Origin: Victivallales bacterium
GTDB lineage: Bacteria; Verrucomicrobiota; Lentisphaeria; Victivallales; Victivallaceae
DNA length: 8,353 bases
Direction: 5' to 3'
Assembly: GCA_030634125.1 (NCBI GenBank)
Contig: DAOWBJ010000059.1
Span: 1 to 8,353, forward strand
Of this stretch, positions 1 through 5,613 are shown piece after piece; position 1 is the stretch's first letter, and every line of letters starts with the position of its first letter. The notes below the pieces were generated by a model. The model saw nothing but the letters and a program-made list of their open reading frames with translations. It was not told where the DNA came from and did not search any database. Made by a program: the position numbers and the translations under genes.

Positions 1-2
1 AT

Positions 3-92
3 GTAACGGCTGTCTCAGCCGTTCAAGCATTTATGCCTGACCTCTTTAGAAACGTAGTGATCAGGCGAATATATAATTTTCAAGAATCATAA
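3..92 (+). CDS. Possible C-terminal end of an unidentified protein (5' part outside window)
   Basis: Reading the third frame from the left edge gives 29 codons without a stop and then TAA at 90-92. The peptide runs from VTAVSAVQAF to RRIYNFQES and has an ordinary protein-like composition, but it is too short to recognise. An open stretch of this length is not rare by chance, so this is tentative. If real, it is a plus-strand gene convergent with prmA, and the hairpin at 80-103 overlaps its stop codon as a terminator might. A competing reading is a minus-strand gene starting at position 30 and leaving the window. Confidence 0.3.
   Translation, partial: VTAVSAVQAFMPDLFRNVVIRRIYNFQES
5..23. repeat. 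Perfect 8-bp inverted repeat with 3-base loop
   Basis: AACGGCTG (5-12) and CAGCCGTT (16-23) are exact reverse complements around TCT. A second, looser pairing follows nearby, GCCTGA (35-40) with TCAGGC (61-66). No T-run follows the first hairpin on either strand, so a terminator role is not supported. It may be a chance structure inside the end of a coding region. Confidence 0.4.
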
Positions 93-103
93 AAGACTCT
101 TGA
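80..103. terminator. Candidate hairpin terminator between convergent genes
   Basis: TCAAGAATC (80-88) and GACTCTTGA (95-103) form a 9-bp stem around a 6-base loop. The one imperfect pair is A-C in plus-strand RNA but a G-U wobble in minus-strand RNA, so the stem is fully paired for prmA transcripts. The stem is AT-rich. The plus strand has a T-run only at 112-117, and the minus strand continues into A/T-rich sequence, so it is not a textbook intrinsic terminator. It lies about 60 bases beyond the prmA stop and at the stop of the possible plus-strand gene. Confidence 0.35.
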
Positions 104-161
104 TTGGTACAGATTTTTGTGAAGAGGCATAAAATATTACTCTTGCTGATATAAATGTAAT

Positions 162-1049
162 TTATTTTTTTACGAACAAGCCGCTGGTCCATTCTTTTTC
201 TGTGAAGCTGTCGATTTGTTCCAAGTCTGCTTTGCTGAAGTGTTGAGCGGTATTTTCAAAATCGCTAGTCAAGATTCCCGCCAGGATCAATTTTCCGGCG
301 GGTTTTACGAATGATACGATTTTATCACGATTTTCGCGGAGGATGTGCGCCAGAATATTGGCGGCGACTAAATCATAAGTTTTGCGCGGAGCGGCAAATT
401 TGGCGACATCGGCTGTTTGCAGGGAAATATTCCCCGGCGCAATTTTGTTTATTTCAATGTTTTCCACGGCTATCGTTGTAGAATCCGGGTCAATATCGAA
501 GGCATCAATTTTTTTGCAGCCAAGTTTGGCTGCGGCTATTGACAAAATTCCTGATCCACAGCCAGCATCGAGAAAAGTCGTGATATTTTCGTCATCAATT
601 AATTTATCAATCATTTTGAGACAATAAGCCGTTGTCGCGTGCTGACCTGTTCCAAAACTCATGCCGGGGTCGATTTCGACGATCTTTTGTCCCGGTTTCG
701 GAGTGTATTCCAGCCAGCTCGGCTTGATGACCAGGCGGTCTGAAATGTGCAGGATGTGGAAATATTTCTTCCAGACTTCCGACCAATCCTCGCGTTTAAT
801 GGAAAATAATTCAATACTTTCAATATTAATCCCGAATTCTTTCCATTCCGGCAGCATTGGTTCTATTCTGGCTTTTGCCGCCGCCGCGTCGGCTTCTTCG
901 GCAAAATAAAGCGTATGAAAAGCGTGATGGTTTTCCAGATCCTCCCAGGAACTGAAATCATAATCCAATGCTGTCAAAAATTCAGTTGTTAAATCCTGAT
1001 CTGCAGATTCATCTTTCAATTTACAGCAAAAAAGTGTGTCATTATCCAT
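162..1049 (-). CDS. prmA: Ribosomal protein L11 methyltransferase
   Basis: A SAM-dependent methyltransferase that in the PrmA family trimethylates ribosomal protein L11 in the cytoplasm. The 295-residue product has the family's usual length. An N-terminal L11-recognition-like region (about 1-100) precedes the signature DPGMSFGTGQHATT (127-140), the SAM-binding loop DAGCGSG (161-167), the acidic pocket FDIDP (185-189) and NILAHIL (231-237), the counterpart of the family's substrate-side NxxA motif. The start is ATG at 1047-1049. AGG lies ahead of it in a weak ribosome-binding context, and no longer reading is needed. It reads away from guaA across a shared AT-rich spacer, with a TATAAT on its own strand at 1122-1127. 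Nothing is truncated or unusual. The family assignment is firm; only the modified residues are assumed from the family. Confidence 0.95.
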   Translation of the reverse strand: MDNDTLFCCKLKDESADQDLTTEFLTALDYDFSSWEDLENHHAFHTLYFAEEADAAAAKARIEPMLPEWKEFGINIESIELFSIKREDWSEVWKKYFHILHISDRLVIKPSWLEYTPKPGQKIVEIDPGMSFGTGQHATTAYCLKMIDKLIDDENITTFLDAGCGSGILSIAAAKLGCKKIDAFDIDPDSTTIAVENIEINKIAPGNISLQTADVAKFAAPRKTYDLVAANILAHILRENRDKIVSFVKPAGKLILAGILTSDFENTAQHFSKADLEQIDSFTEKEWTSGLFVKK

Positions 1050-1169
1050 AAGTACAGCCTATTTGTGAAGTTATGTTGTAAAAATTACTAATCAGCTATT
1101 TAAAAATCATTATTTTAAACTATTATAAATGATGTAAAATACAATTAAAATAATGTGGAAATTATAAAC
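1050..1169. promoter_or_regulatory. Divergent promoter region of prmA and guaA
   Basis: This 120-base spacer is very rich in A and T. On the minus strand a perfect TATAAT (1122-1127) could be the -10 of prmA, but the hexamer 17 bases upstream is poor (TTTTAA). On the plus strand TAAAAT (1135-1140) is the best -10 for guaA, giving a leader of roughly 23 bases; its -35 is also weak. An inverted repeat, ATCATT (1106-1111) with AATGAT (1128-1133), overlaps the prmA -10 and could be an operator or a chance AT palindrome. The leader is too short for a purine riboswitch. Confidence 0.4.
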
Positions 1170-2720
1170 ATGCCTGAAAAAACAGAAACAATCATAGTAT
1201 TAGACTTTGGATCACAGTACAGCCAGCTGATTGCCAGGCGTATTCGTGAATGCAATGTCTATAGTAAAATTCTTCCCTTTCACGCTTCCGCCGCCGTTAT
1301 TAAAGCGGAGAATCCACAGGGAATTATTCTCAGCGGCGGACCCAACAGCGTTTATCAAGACAACGCTCCCGAATGCGACCCTGAAATATTCAATTTAGGT
1401 ATTCCGGTTCTGGGTATTTGCTATGGCTTGCAGATTTTGATTCACACTTTAGGCGGCGAAGTCATTCCCGGTAAAGCCCGCGAATACGGCAAAGCCATGA
1501 TGAAAATCAAAGACAGCAGTGATTTATTTGAGGGTCTTGAGGGCGAAATTCAAGTCTGGATGTCCCACGGGGACAAAGTCAGCAAAACTCCACCCGGCGA
1601 TTTCAAAGTACTGGCAAGCACTTCCAATACCGAATATTGCGCGGTTAAAATCAATAATACGAATATTTACGGTATCCAGTTCCACCCCGAAGTCGTACAC
1701 ACTCCGCAAGGCAGCCGGATTGTCAAAAACTTCTGCCACAACATCTGTAAATGCGCAGGCAACTGGACAATCGCTTCATTCATCGAGCGTATGGTCAGGG
1801 AAATTCGCGAAACAGTCGGCGATAAGCGCGTAATTCTCGGCTTGAGTGGTGGAGTTGATTCTTCTGTCGCGTCGGCATTGATCTACAAGGCCATCGGCAA
1901 ACAGTTAACTAATATTTTTGTCAATAACGGGCTGCTCCGCAAAAACGAAGCTGACCGCGTGAGAAAACTTTTCAGCGATAATTTCCAGATGGAATTGGTT
2001 TACGTTGACGCTACCGAACAGTTTATGACTAAGCTTGCCGGGGTTTCCGATCCTGAAACCAAACGTAAAATCATCGGACATGAATTTGTTGAAGTCTTCG
2101 ATAGAGCCTCGGACAGCATCGAAGACGCTGAATTTCTGGCTCAGGGAACGACTTACCCGGACGTTATCGAAAGCGTTCCGATCGATGGTAATCCGGCGGC
2201 AATGATCAAAAGCCACCATAATGTCGGCGGTTTGCCGGATGATATGGAATTAAAATTGCTTGAACCGCTCGCCCGTCTCTTCAAAGACGAAGTGCGCGAA
2301 GTCGGACGTCAGCTCGGTCTGCCCAAAGACGTGGTAATGCGTCAACCTTTCCCGGGGCCGGGTTTAGCCGTCCGTCATATCGGCGCGGTAACAACTGAAA
2401 GCCTTGATATTTTGCGCGACGCTGACGAAATTATCGTTGACGAAATCAAAAAAGCCGGACTTTATTATGAAATATGGCAGACATTCGGCGTATTTCTCCC
2501 GGTCAAAACAGTTGGCGTCATGGGGGATGAACGCACCTATGACAATGTCATCGCCATGCGCGCCGTGGAGAGCTCTGACGGCATGACCGCGGACTGGGTG
2601 AAACTGCCTTATGAAGTACTCGAAAGCATTTCAAACCGTATAATCAACGAAGTTCGCGGCGTTAACCGCGTAGTTTATGATATTACATCCAAACCCCCAG
2701 GCACTATTGAATGGGAATAA
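1170..2720 (+). CDS. guaA: GMP synthase (glutamine-hydrolysing)
   Basis: Converts XMP to GMP using ATP and glutamine, the last step of guanine nucleotide synthesis, in the cytoplasm. From ATG 1170 the product is 516 residues, normal for the single-chain enzyme. The N-terminal class I glutamine amidotransferase begins VLDFGSQYSQ (10-19), carries nucleophile Cys84 in GICYGLQ, and has His172 and Glu174 in GIQFHPEV. The ATP pyrophosphatase domain has the PP-loop SGGVDSS (226-232). The C-terminal dimerisation domain includes QPFPGPGLAVR and ends in the typical IEWE. A GTG at 1155 would add five residues (MEIIN). I prefer the ATG, which aligns with the usual family N-terminus and has GGAA at 1157-1160, nine bases upstream. 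It is divergent from prmA and followed after 18 bases by a lipoprotein gene that may share its transcript. Confidence 0.97.
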   Translation: MPEKTETIIVLDFGSQYSQLIARRIRECNVYSKILPFHASAAVIKAENPQGIILSGGPNSVYQDNAPECDPEIFNLGIPVLGICYGLQILIHTLGGEVIPGKAREYGKAMMKIKDSSDLFEGLEGEIQVWMSHGDKVSKTPPGDFKVLASTSNTEYCAVKINNTNIYGIQFHPEVVHTPQGSRIVKNFCHNICKCAGNWTIASFIERMVREIRETVGDKRVILGLSGGVDSSVASALIYKAIGKQLTNIFVNNGLLRKNEADRVRKLFSDNFQMELVYVDATEQFMTKLAGVSDPETKRKIIGHEFVEVFDRASDSIEDAEFLAQGTTYPDVIESVPIDGNPAAMIKSHHNVGGLPDDMELKLLEPLARLFKDEVREVGRQLGLPKDVVMRQPFPGPGLAVRHIGAVTTESLDILRDADEIIVDEIKKAGLYYEIWQTFGVFLPVKTVGVMGDERTYDNVIAMRAVESSDGMTADWVKLPYEVLESISNRIINEVRGVNRVVYDITSKPPGTIEWE

Positions 2721-2738
2721 ACAGAGGCGAAAAAAAAT

Positions 2739-3116
2739 ATGAGAAGATTTGTTACATGTACGTCATTGCTGGTATTAACAGTAATTTTATTTGGCTGTGA
2801 AGGTCATGTAAGAACTCTTTATCTGAAAGAAAGTAAGGATGTCAAAACTCCATGGACATTTTCGTCTAAAACTATACTTATCAAAAGCAATAAAGATGTT
2901 TATTCTGAAGTTGAAAGTATTGCCAAGAAATTATCACTAAATAAGAATCCCAATCAAAAGAACATTTATTATCTCGACAACTTTTTTATGTATGTAAACA
3001 AGAAAGGCAATGGTTTATGGGAGGTTGGGCTAAAGGACTGGCCGGACACAAGCCGAAGTGAAATTTCCAAAAAAACAGAAAAGTTAATAAGAGAAAAACT
3101 CGAAAATAAATCATAA
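2739..3116 (+). CDS. Small putative lipoprotein of unknown function
   Basis: I do not recognise this 125-residue protein. It opens with a lipoprotein signal: MRRF, a hydrophobic stretch (about 8-18), and the lipobox LFGC with Cys20 as the predicted lipidated residue. The mature part of about 105 residues is basic and polar, rich in Lys, Ser and Asn, with no further membrane segment and no motif I can name. The residue after Cys20 is Glu, not Asp, so no inner-membrane retention signal by the classical rule. AGAGG at 2723-2727 lies 11 bases before ATG, a little far. The gene starts 18 bases after guaA and might be co-transcribed, but base composition changes sharply: 19 of 60 bases at 2821-2880 are G or C, well below guaA and rsmD. 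That suggests an acquired or fast-evolving gene. The signal is clear; the function is unknown. Confidence 0.75.
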   Translation: MRRFVTCTSLLVLTVILFGCEGHVRTLYLKESKDVKTPWTFSSKTILIKSNKDVYSEVESIAKKLSLNKNPNQKNIYYLDNFFMYVNKKGNGLWEVGLKDWPDTSRSEISKKTEKLIREKLENKS

Positions 3117-3152
3117 TAAATCGAATTCCTCGGCAATAAGCTAGTTTTACAC

Positions 3153-3181
3153 TTGACATGTACACACAATGGATGTACAAT
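3153..3181 (+). promoter_or_regulatory. Strong sigma70-type promoter of the toxin-antitoxin pair
   Basis: TTGACA (3153-3158), a perfect -35, is separated by 17 bases from TACAAT (3176-3181), a five-of-six -10. Transcription would begin at about 3187-3190, immediately before the toxin ATG at 3191. This is the best promoter in the window. Confidence 0.75.
3158..3179. promoter_or_regulatory. Paired TGTACA boxes, candidate autoregulatory operator
   Basis: The heptamer ATGTACA occurs at 3158-3164 and again at 3173-3179, 15 bases apart. The TGTACA core is itself palindromic, so the two copies also form an inverted repeat. One box sits in the -35/-10 spacer and the other overlaps the -10, where a bound repressor would block RNA polymerase. 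BrnT/BrnA-type and other type II modules usually repress themselves through the DNA-binding antitoxin, which makes this the likely operator. Binding itself is inferred. Confidence 0.55.
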
Positions 3182-3190
3182 AAGGTTATT

Positions 3191-3469
3191 ATGAAATACG
3201 AATGGAATCCAGAAAAAAATAAATGGCTCAAAAAAGAAAGAAAGATTTCTTTTGAGAAAATAGTTTTTCATTTAGCTCAAGGGGATGTATGGAAAATAGC
3301 AGATCACCCAGACCGGGAGAATTATCCTGGTCAAAAGATATATTTTATTATTGTAGAAAATTATGTTTATCTCGTTCCGCACGTTATTGAAAAAGAATAT
3401 ACATTTTTAAAAACAATTATTCCCAGCAGAAAGGCAACTAAGATTTATAAAGAAGAAAAGGAGGCTTGA
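3191..3469 (+). CDS. BrnT-family toxin of a type II toxin-antitoxin module
   Basis: The 92-residue basic protein matches the BrnT-type pattern: N-terminal YEWNPEKN (3-10), the ISFEKIVF helix (19-26), a central KIADHPDRENYPGQ (35-48), a beta segment with YVYLVPHV, and the C-terminal LKTIIPSRKATKIY (73-86). BrnT proteins have a small RelE/RNase-like fold and act as ribonuclease toxins that slow translation. Activity here is inferred from family. I chose ATG 3191 over an in-frame ATG at 3158 because MKYEWNPEKN is the usual beginning and the earlier codon lies inside the -35/spacer region, upstream of the predicted transcript. AAGG (3182-3185) precedes the ATG but probably also lies upstream of the transcript, so translation may be nearly leaderless. 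Two bases separate its stop from the antitoxin ATG. Confidence 0.85.
   Translation: MKYEWNPEKNKWLKKERKISFEKIVFHLAQGDVWKIADHPDRENYPGQKIYFIIVENYVYLVPHVIEKEYTFLKTIIPSRKATKIYKEEKEA
3458..3464 (+). promoter_or_regulatory. Strong Shine-Dalgarno that fixes the antitoxin start
   Basis: AAGGAGG, a full match to the anti-Shine-Dalgarno core, lies within the last toxin codons and ends 7 bases before ATG 3472. This selects ATG 3472 over the in-frame TTG at 3466, which is only one base from the site. It contrasts with the toxin's poor initiation context, as expected if antitoxin must be made in excess. Confidence 0.8.
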
Positions 3470-3471
3470 AT

Positions 3472-3744
3472 ATGAAATACGATAAAGAAGAAAAAAACAC
3501 TCTAGAAGCATTCGAAAGTGGCGAATTAAAACTCTCAAAACCTTCAAAAAAAGAAATAGAATCAATGAAGGCTGCTGCTGTCAATACCTTTAAAAAAGAT
3601 AAACGTATTACAATCCGTCTTTACGATCACGATTATACAGGTATTCAGAAAAAAGCAATGGAAATGGGGATTCCATATCAAACACTTATTTCTGGAATTA
3701 TTCACCGCTACATTGAAGGCGATTTGAAAACAAAAACAGGATAA
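3472..3744 (+). CDS. BrnA/CopG-type antitoxin partner of the BrnT-like toxin
   Basis: A 90-residue protein from ATG 3472. The first 40 residues are acidic then mixed, with a LEAFESGELK segment (11-20) typical of antitoxins paired with BrnT toxins, and probably contribute toxin contact. From about 44 to 83, KRITIRLYDHDYTGIQK, then MGIPYQTLISGIIHRYIEG, has the strand-helix-helix pattern of a ribbon-helix-helix DNA-binding fold. This is the common arrangement of CopG-type antitoxins. By family role it neutralises the toxin and represses the shared promoter, plausibly at the TGTACA boxes. Its DNA is A-rich (19 of 60 bases G or C at 3481-3540). It ends 17 bases before rsmD, which may be read from the same transcript. 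Confidence 0.82.
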   Translation: MKYDKEEKNTLEAFESGELKLSKPSKKEIESMKAAAVNTFKKDKRITIRLYDHDYTGIQKKAMEMGIPYQTLISGIIHRYIEGDLKTKTG

Positions 3745-3761
3745 CTGCAAAATTAAAATAT

Positions 3762-4331
3762 ATGAATATAATTTCAGGGATAGCTAGACGTATAGAATTA
3801 ACTGTCCCGGCTGGTTTGGCGGTGCGACCGACTTCGGTGCGGGCGCGTAAGGCTTTGTTTGACAGTCTGGGCGATTTTGAGGATGCGAATGTTGTGGATT
3901 TATTTGCCGGCTGCGGGAGTCTTGGACTCGAAGCCGCCAGCCGCGGCGCGGCTAAAGTCATTCTTGTGGAAAACTCCCGCGCACATTGCAGGGCGATAGA
4001 GGAAAACGTCGCAAAAGTATGTAAAGCCGGGGTTCGTTCTGAAATGCTGATTATGCCGACTGACGCTTTGGGCGGAGCTTACCGGGTCAAAATGCCGGAG
4101 CCTGATATCATTTTTGCTGATCCTCCTTATCCGGTTTCAGTGGAATGTTTTGAACAGTTGATGGCTGACGAAAGATTTATCGAATGGGCGAAAAGCTGTT
4201 ATCTTATCTGGGAAATTCCATCGGAACCGGGTGCTGTCGGGAAATTCATGAATCACCCTTTATTGACTTCGCAAATTAAAAGATTTGGGAGCACGCAGTT
4301 TTTGATAGCTGTAGTGGATGATAAGAAATAA
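3762..4331 (+). CDS. rsmD: 16S rRNA (guanine966-N2)-methyltransferase
   Basis: RsmD methylates G966 of 16S rRNA in the assembling 30S subunit. The 189-residue length is normal. Visible motifs are the N-terminal MNIISG (family: MRIIxG), RPTSVRARKALF (22-33), the SAM-binding DLFAGCGSLGLEA (46-58), VEN (69-71) and the catalytic DPPYP (120-124) of N-methyltransferases. The start is ATG 3762; the 17-base gap after the antitoxin stop holds no Shine-Dalgarno, so initiation is weak or coupled. The only possible private promoter is poor (TTGAAA 3724-3729, CAAAAT 3748-3753, spacer 18). GC rises abruptly: 33 of 60 bases at 3781-3840 are G or C, against 19 of 60 inside the antitoxin. That suggests the toxin-antitoxin module was inserted upstream of an older gene. 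Confidence 0.93.
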   Translation: MNIISGIARRIELTVPAGLAVRPTSVRARKALFDSLGDFEDANVVDLFAGCGSLGLEAASRGAAKVILVENSRAHCRAIEENVAKVCKAGVRSEMLIMPTDALGGAYRVKMPEPDIIFADPPYPVSVECFEQLMADERFIEWAKSCYLIWEIPSEPGAVGKFMNHPLLTSQIKRFGSTQFLIAVVDDKK

Positions 4332-4364
4332 GGTATATGTTTCATAACAAATGTTTCTAGTGTT

Positions 4365-4442
4365 CGGCTCAAGGGGACTTTCGCCCTCCATGGGAATCAT
4401 TGTTATGACAATTCACTTGGAGGACGAGACTCTGTCGAGCCG
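4365..4442. repeat. 78-base imperfect palindrome, probable interspersed repeat copy
   Basis: A left arm (4365-4390) and right arm (4418-4442) are imperfect reverse complements. CGGCTC pairs with GAGCCG at the outer ends and CCTCCA (4385-4390) with TGGAGG (4418-4423) at the inner ends. The pairing continues through TCG (4381-4383) with CGA (4425-4427) after one mismatch. Inside the loop a small stem pairs ATTGT (4399-4403) with ACAAT (4408-4412). The element fills most of the 132-base gap between rsmD and the kinase-like gene, which otherwise holds only the ribosome-binding site. I recall similar GGCTC...CCTCCA / TGGAGG...GAGCC arm pairs scattered through PVC-group genomes, but cannot check this. 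It could also act as an RNA hairpin or transcription attenuator. Confidence 0.6.
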
Positions 4443-4463
4443 TAAGCTGCAATGTAGGAGATT

Positions 4464-5606
4464 ATGCAAAAAATACAAATAAATTATTGGACATGGATTA
4501 TCGAAGACACGGTCTTACTGAACGGCTGGTTTGAGCGTTGGCAGGAGTTTGCGCGCGATTCCGTGGTTAAACAAAATCCTGTTCGTGTAGTGTTTAAGGT
4601 CGAGGATCTTTTCTATGTGAAACTTGAACAGCCTCTTGGTTTTTGGCGCAAAATGCGCAATTTTTTCTCTCCCAAAGCCGCCAGGGAATTTGCTGCAGGG
4701 CGTGCTCTTGAAGATGCCGGAGTGCCGGTGGTAAAACATTTAGGCTGGGCAAAATGTGCTTCATCTAACATGCTTTTGACCGAGGCTATGCCGGATTCCT
4801 GCTCTGTTCATGAATACTGGCATAATGAAATTGTTTACGGCAACGCTTTGAAAAAAACATTTCTGGAGAACTTTGCTGGATTTCTGAAAGTCTTTTTTGC
4901 TTCAGGTTTTTATCATCCGGATTTTCATCTCGGCAACATACTGTATTCGCGAGCGGAAAAAAGCTTTGCTTTGGTGGACGTTTACGGCGTCAGCCGGTCT
5001 AAAAGATTATCCGAGCCGCAGATAGCTGAACACTCCAGAATATTTTTGGAATTATATCGCGGCTTGAGCGATTCTGAGGCAGTGGATTTTTTAATGAAGA
5101 TAAGAAATGATTTAAGCTTAGAGGATGCCCGGGAATTTTGGCTGGCAGGTTTAAATGGAAAGACCGTTCGAGCTCAAAAGGTCTGGTCTAAGCGGCAGGC
5201 TCAAATAAAAAATAATTATTCTAAATTTGTAGAAGTTTTAAATGTCGCGGATAACGAGTTCTTAGTTCGCAAAATACTCGGATCAGCTCCGGCAGTAAGT
5301 TTGGATAAAATCCCCAATTGCCTGACCGGAAATTATTTTGACATAATGCGTTTGCCATACGGCGAAGCTGAAAATTTGTGGTTGGAATCTTTTCGTTTGG
5401 AACTGCTTGGAATAGATCATTTGCGCCCTCTGGTTTTTGAAAAACCGGGCGTTCTTTATTTCGAAAAAATACCTGACGGAGCTCCCAAAGCAAGTCAGGA
5501 AAAGGCTGAAGAATTCATCGCCCGCGCAAAAACAGCAGGCGTGGAAGTTAATGCGGAATCTTTACTGCAGTTATCAAATGGTCGAATTGTAAACTCGAAA
5601 ATATAA
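4464..5606 (+). CDS. WaaP/Kdo-kinase-like lipopolysaccharide kinase family protein
   Basis: A 380-residue protein whose N-terminal half has the protein-kinase-like fold used by LPS core and Kdo kinases. Lys53 in FYVKLE fits the ATP-binding lysine. AREFAAGRALEDAGVPVVKH (73-92) matches the helix-C region, with Glu75 as its partner. HPDFHLGNIL (151-160) is the catalytic loop, with Asp153 and Asn158. Asp172 in LVDVYG replaces the DFG aspartate. By family it would phosphorylate a sugar of the LPS inner core at the inner membrane; the true substrate is not visible. Residues about 180-380 contain no motif I recognise. No membrane segment or signal is seen. AGGAG (4456-4460) lies only 3 bases from ATG, but an in-frame TAG at 4455-4457 rules out an upstream start. 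A palindromic element lies just upstream, and it converges with xseA. Confidence 0.75.
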   Translation: MQKIQINYWTWIIEDTVLLNGWFERWQEFARDSVVKQNPVRVVFKVEDLFYVKLEQPLGFWRKMRNFFSPKAAREFAAGRALEDAGVPVVKHLGWAKCASSNMLLTEAMPDSCSVHEYWHNEIVYGNALKKTFLENFAGFLKVFFASGFYHPDFHLGNILYSRAEKSFALVDVYGVSRSKRLSEPQIAEHSRIFLELYRGLSDSEAVDFLMKIRNDLSLEDAREFWLAGLNGKTVRAQKVWSKRQAQIKNNYSKFVEVLNVADNEFLVRKILGSAPAVSLDKIPNCLTGNYFDIMRLPYGEAENLWLESFRLELLGIDHLRPLVFEKPGVLYFEKIPDGAPKASQEKAEEFIARAKTAGVEVNAESLLQLSNGRIVNSKI

Positions 5607-5613
5607 TCATGCT

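Noticed and set aside
1..30. Minus-strand gene start at position 30
   Set aside because: GAGGT and ATG are suggestive, but only ten codons are visible, so it is kept as an alternative in a finding and not listed as a gene.
1155..1169. GTG start for guaA
   Set aside because: Possible, but it lacks a ribosome-binding site and adds five residues not usual in the family; ATG 1170 is preferred.
1050..1169. Purine riboswitch upstream of guaA
   Set aside because: The spacer is AT-rich with no three-stem junction or conserved loop sequences, and the predicted leader is too short.
3158..3190. Upstream ATG start for the BrnT-like toxin (11 extra residues)
   Set aside because: The codon overlaps the -35 element and lies upstream of the predicted transcript; the extra residues do not match the family N-terminus.
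3466..3471. TTG start for the antitoxin
   Set aside because: Only one base separates it from AAGGAGG, whereas ATG 3472 has ideal 7-base spacing.
4365..4442. Integron attC site or CRISPR repeat
   Set aside because: No attC core (GTTRRRY/RYYYAAC) at the ends, and no repeated spacer-repeat periodicity; a single palindrome only.
4351..4482. Small plus-strand frame of 43 residues through the palindrome
   Set aside because: It runs across both repeat arms, has no ribosome-binding site that I can see, and overlaps the start of the kinase-like gene. It is better explained by the repeat.
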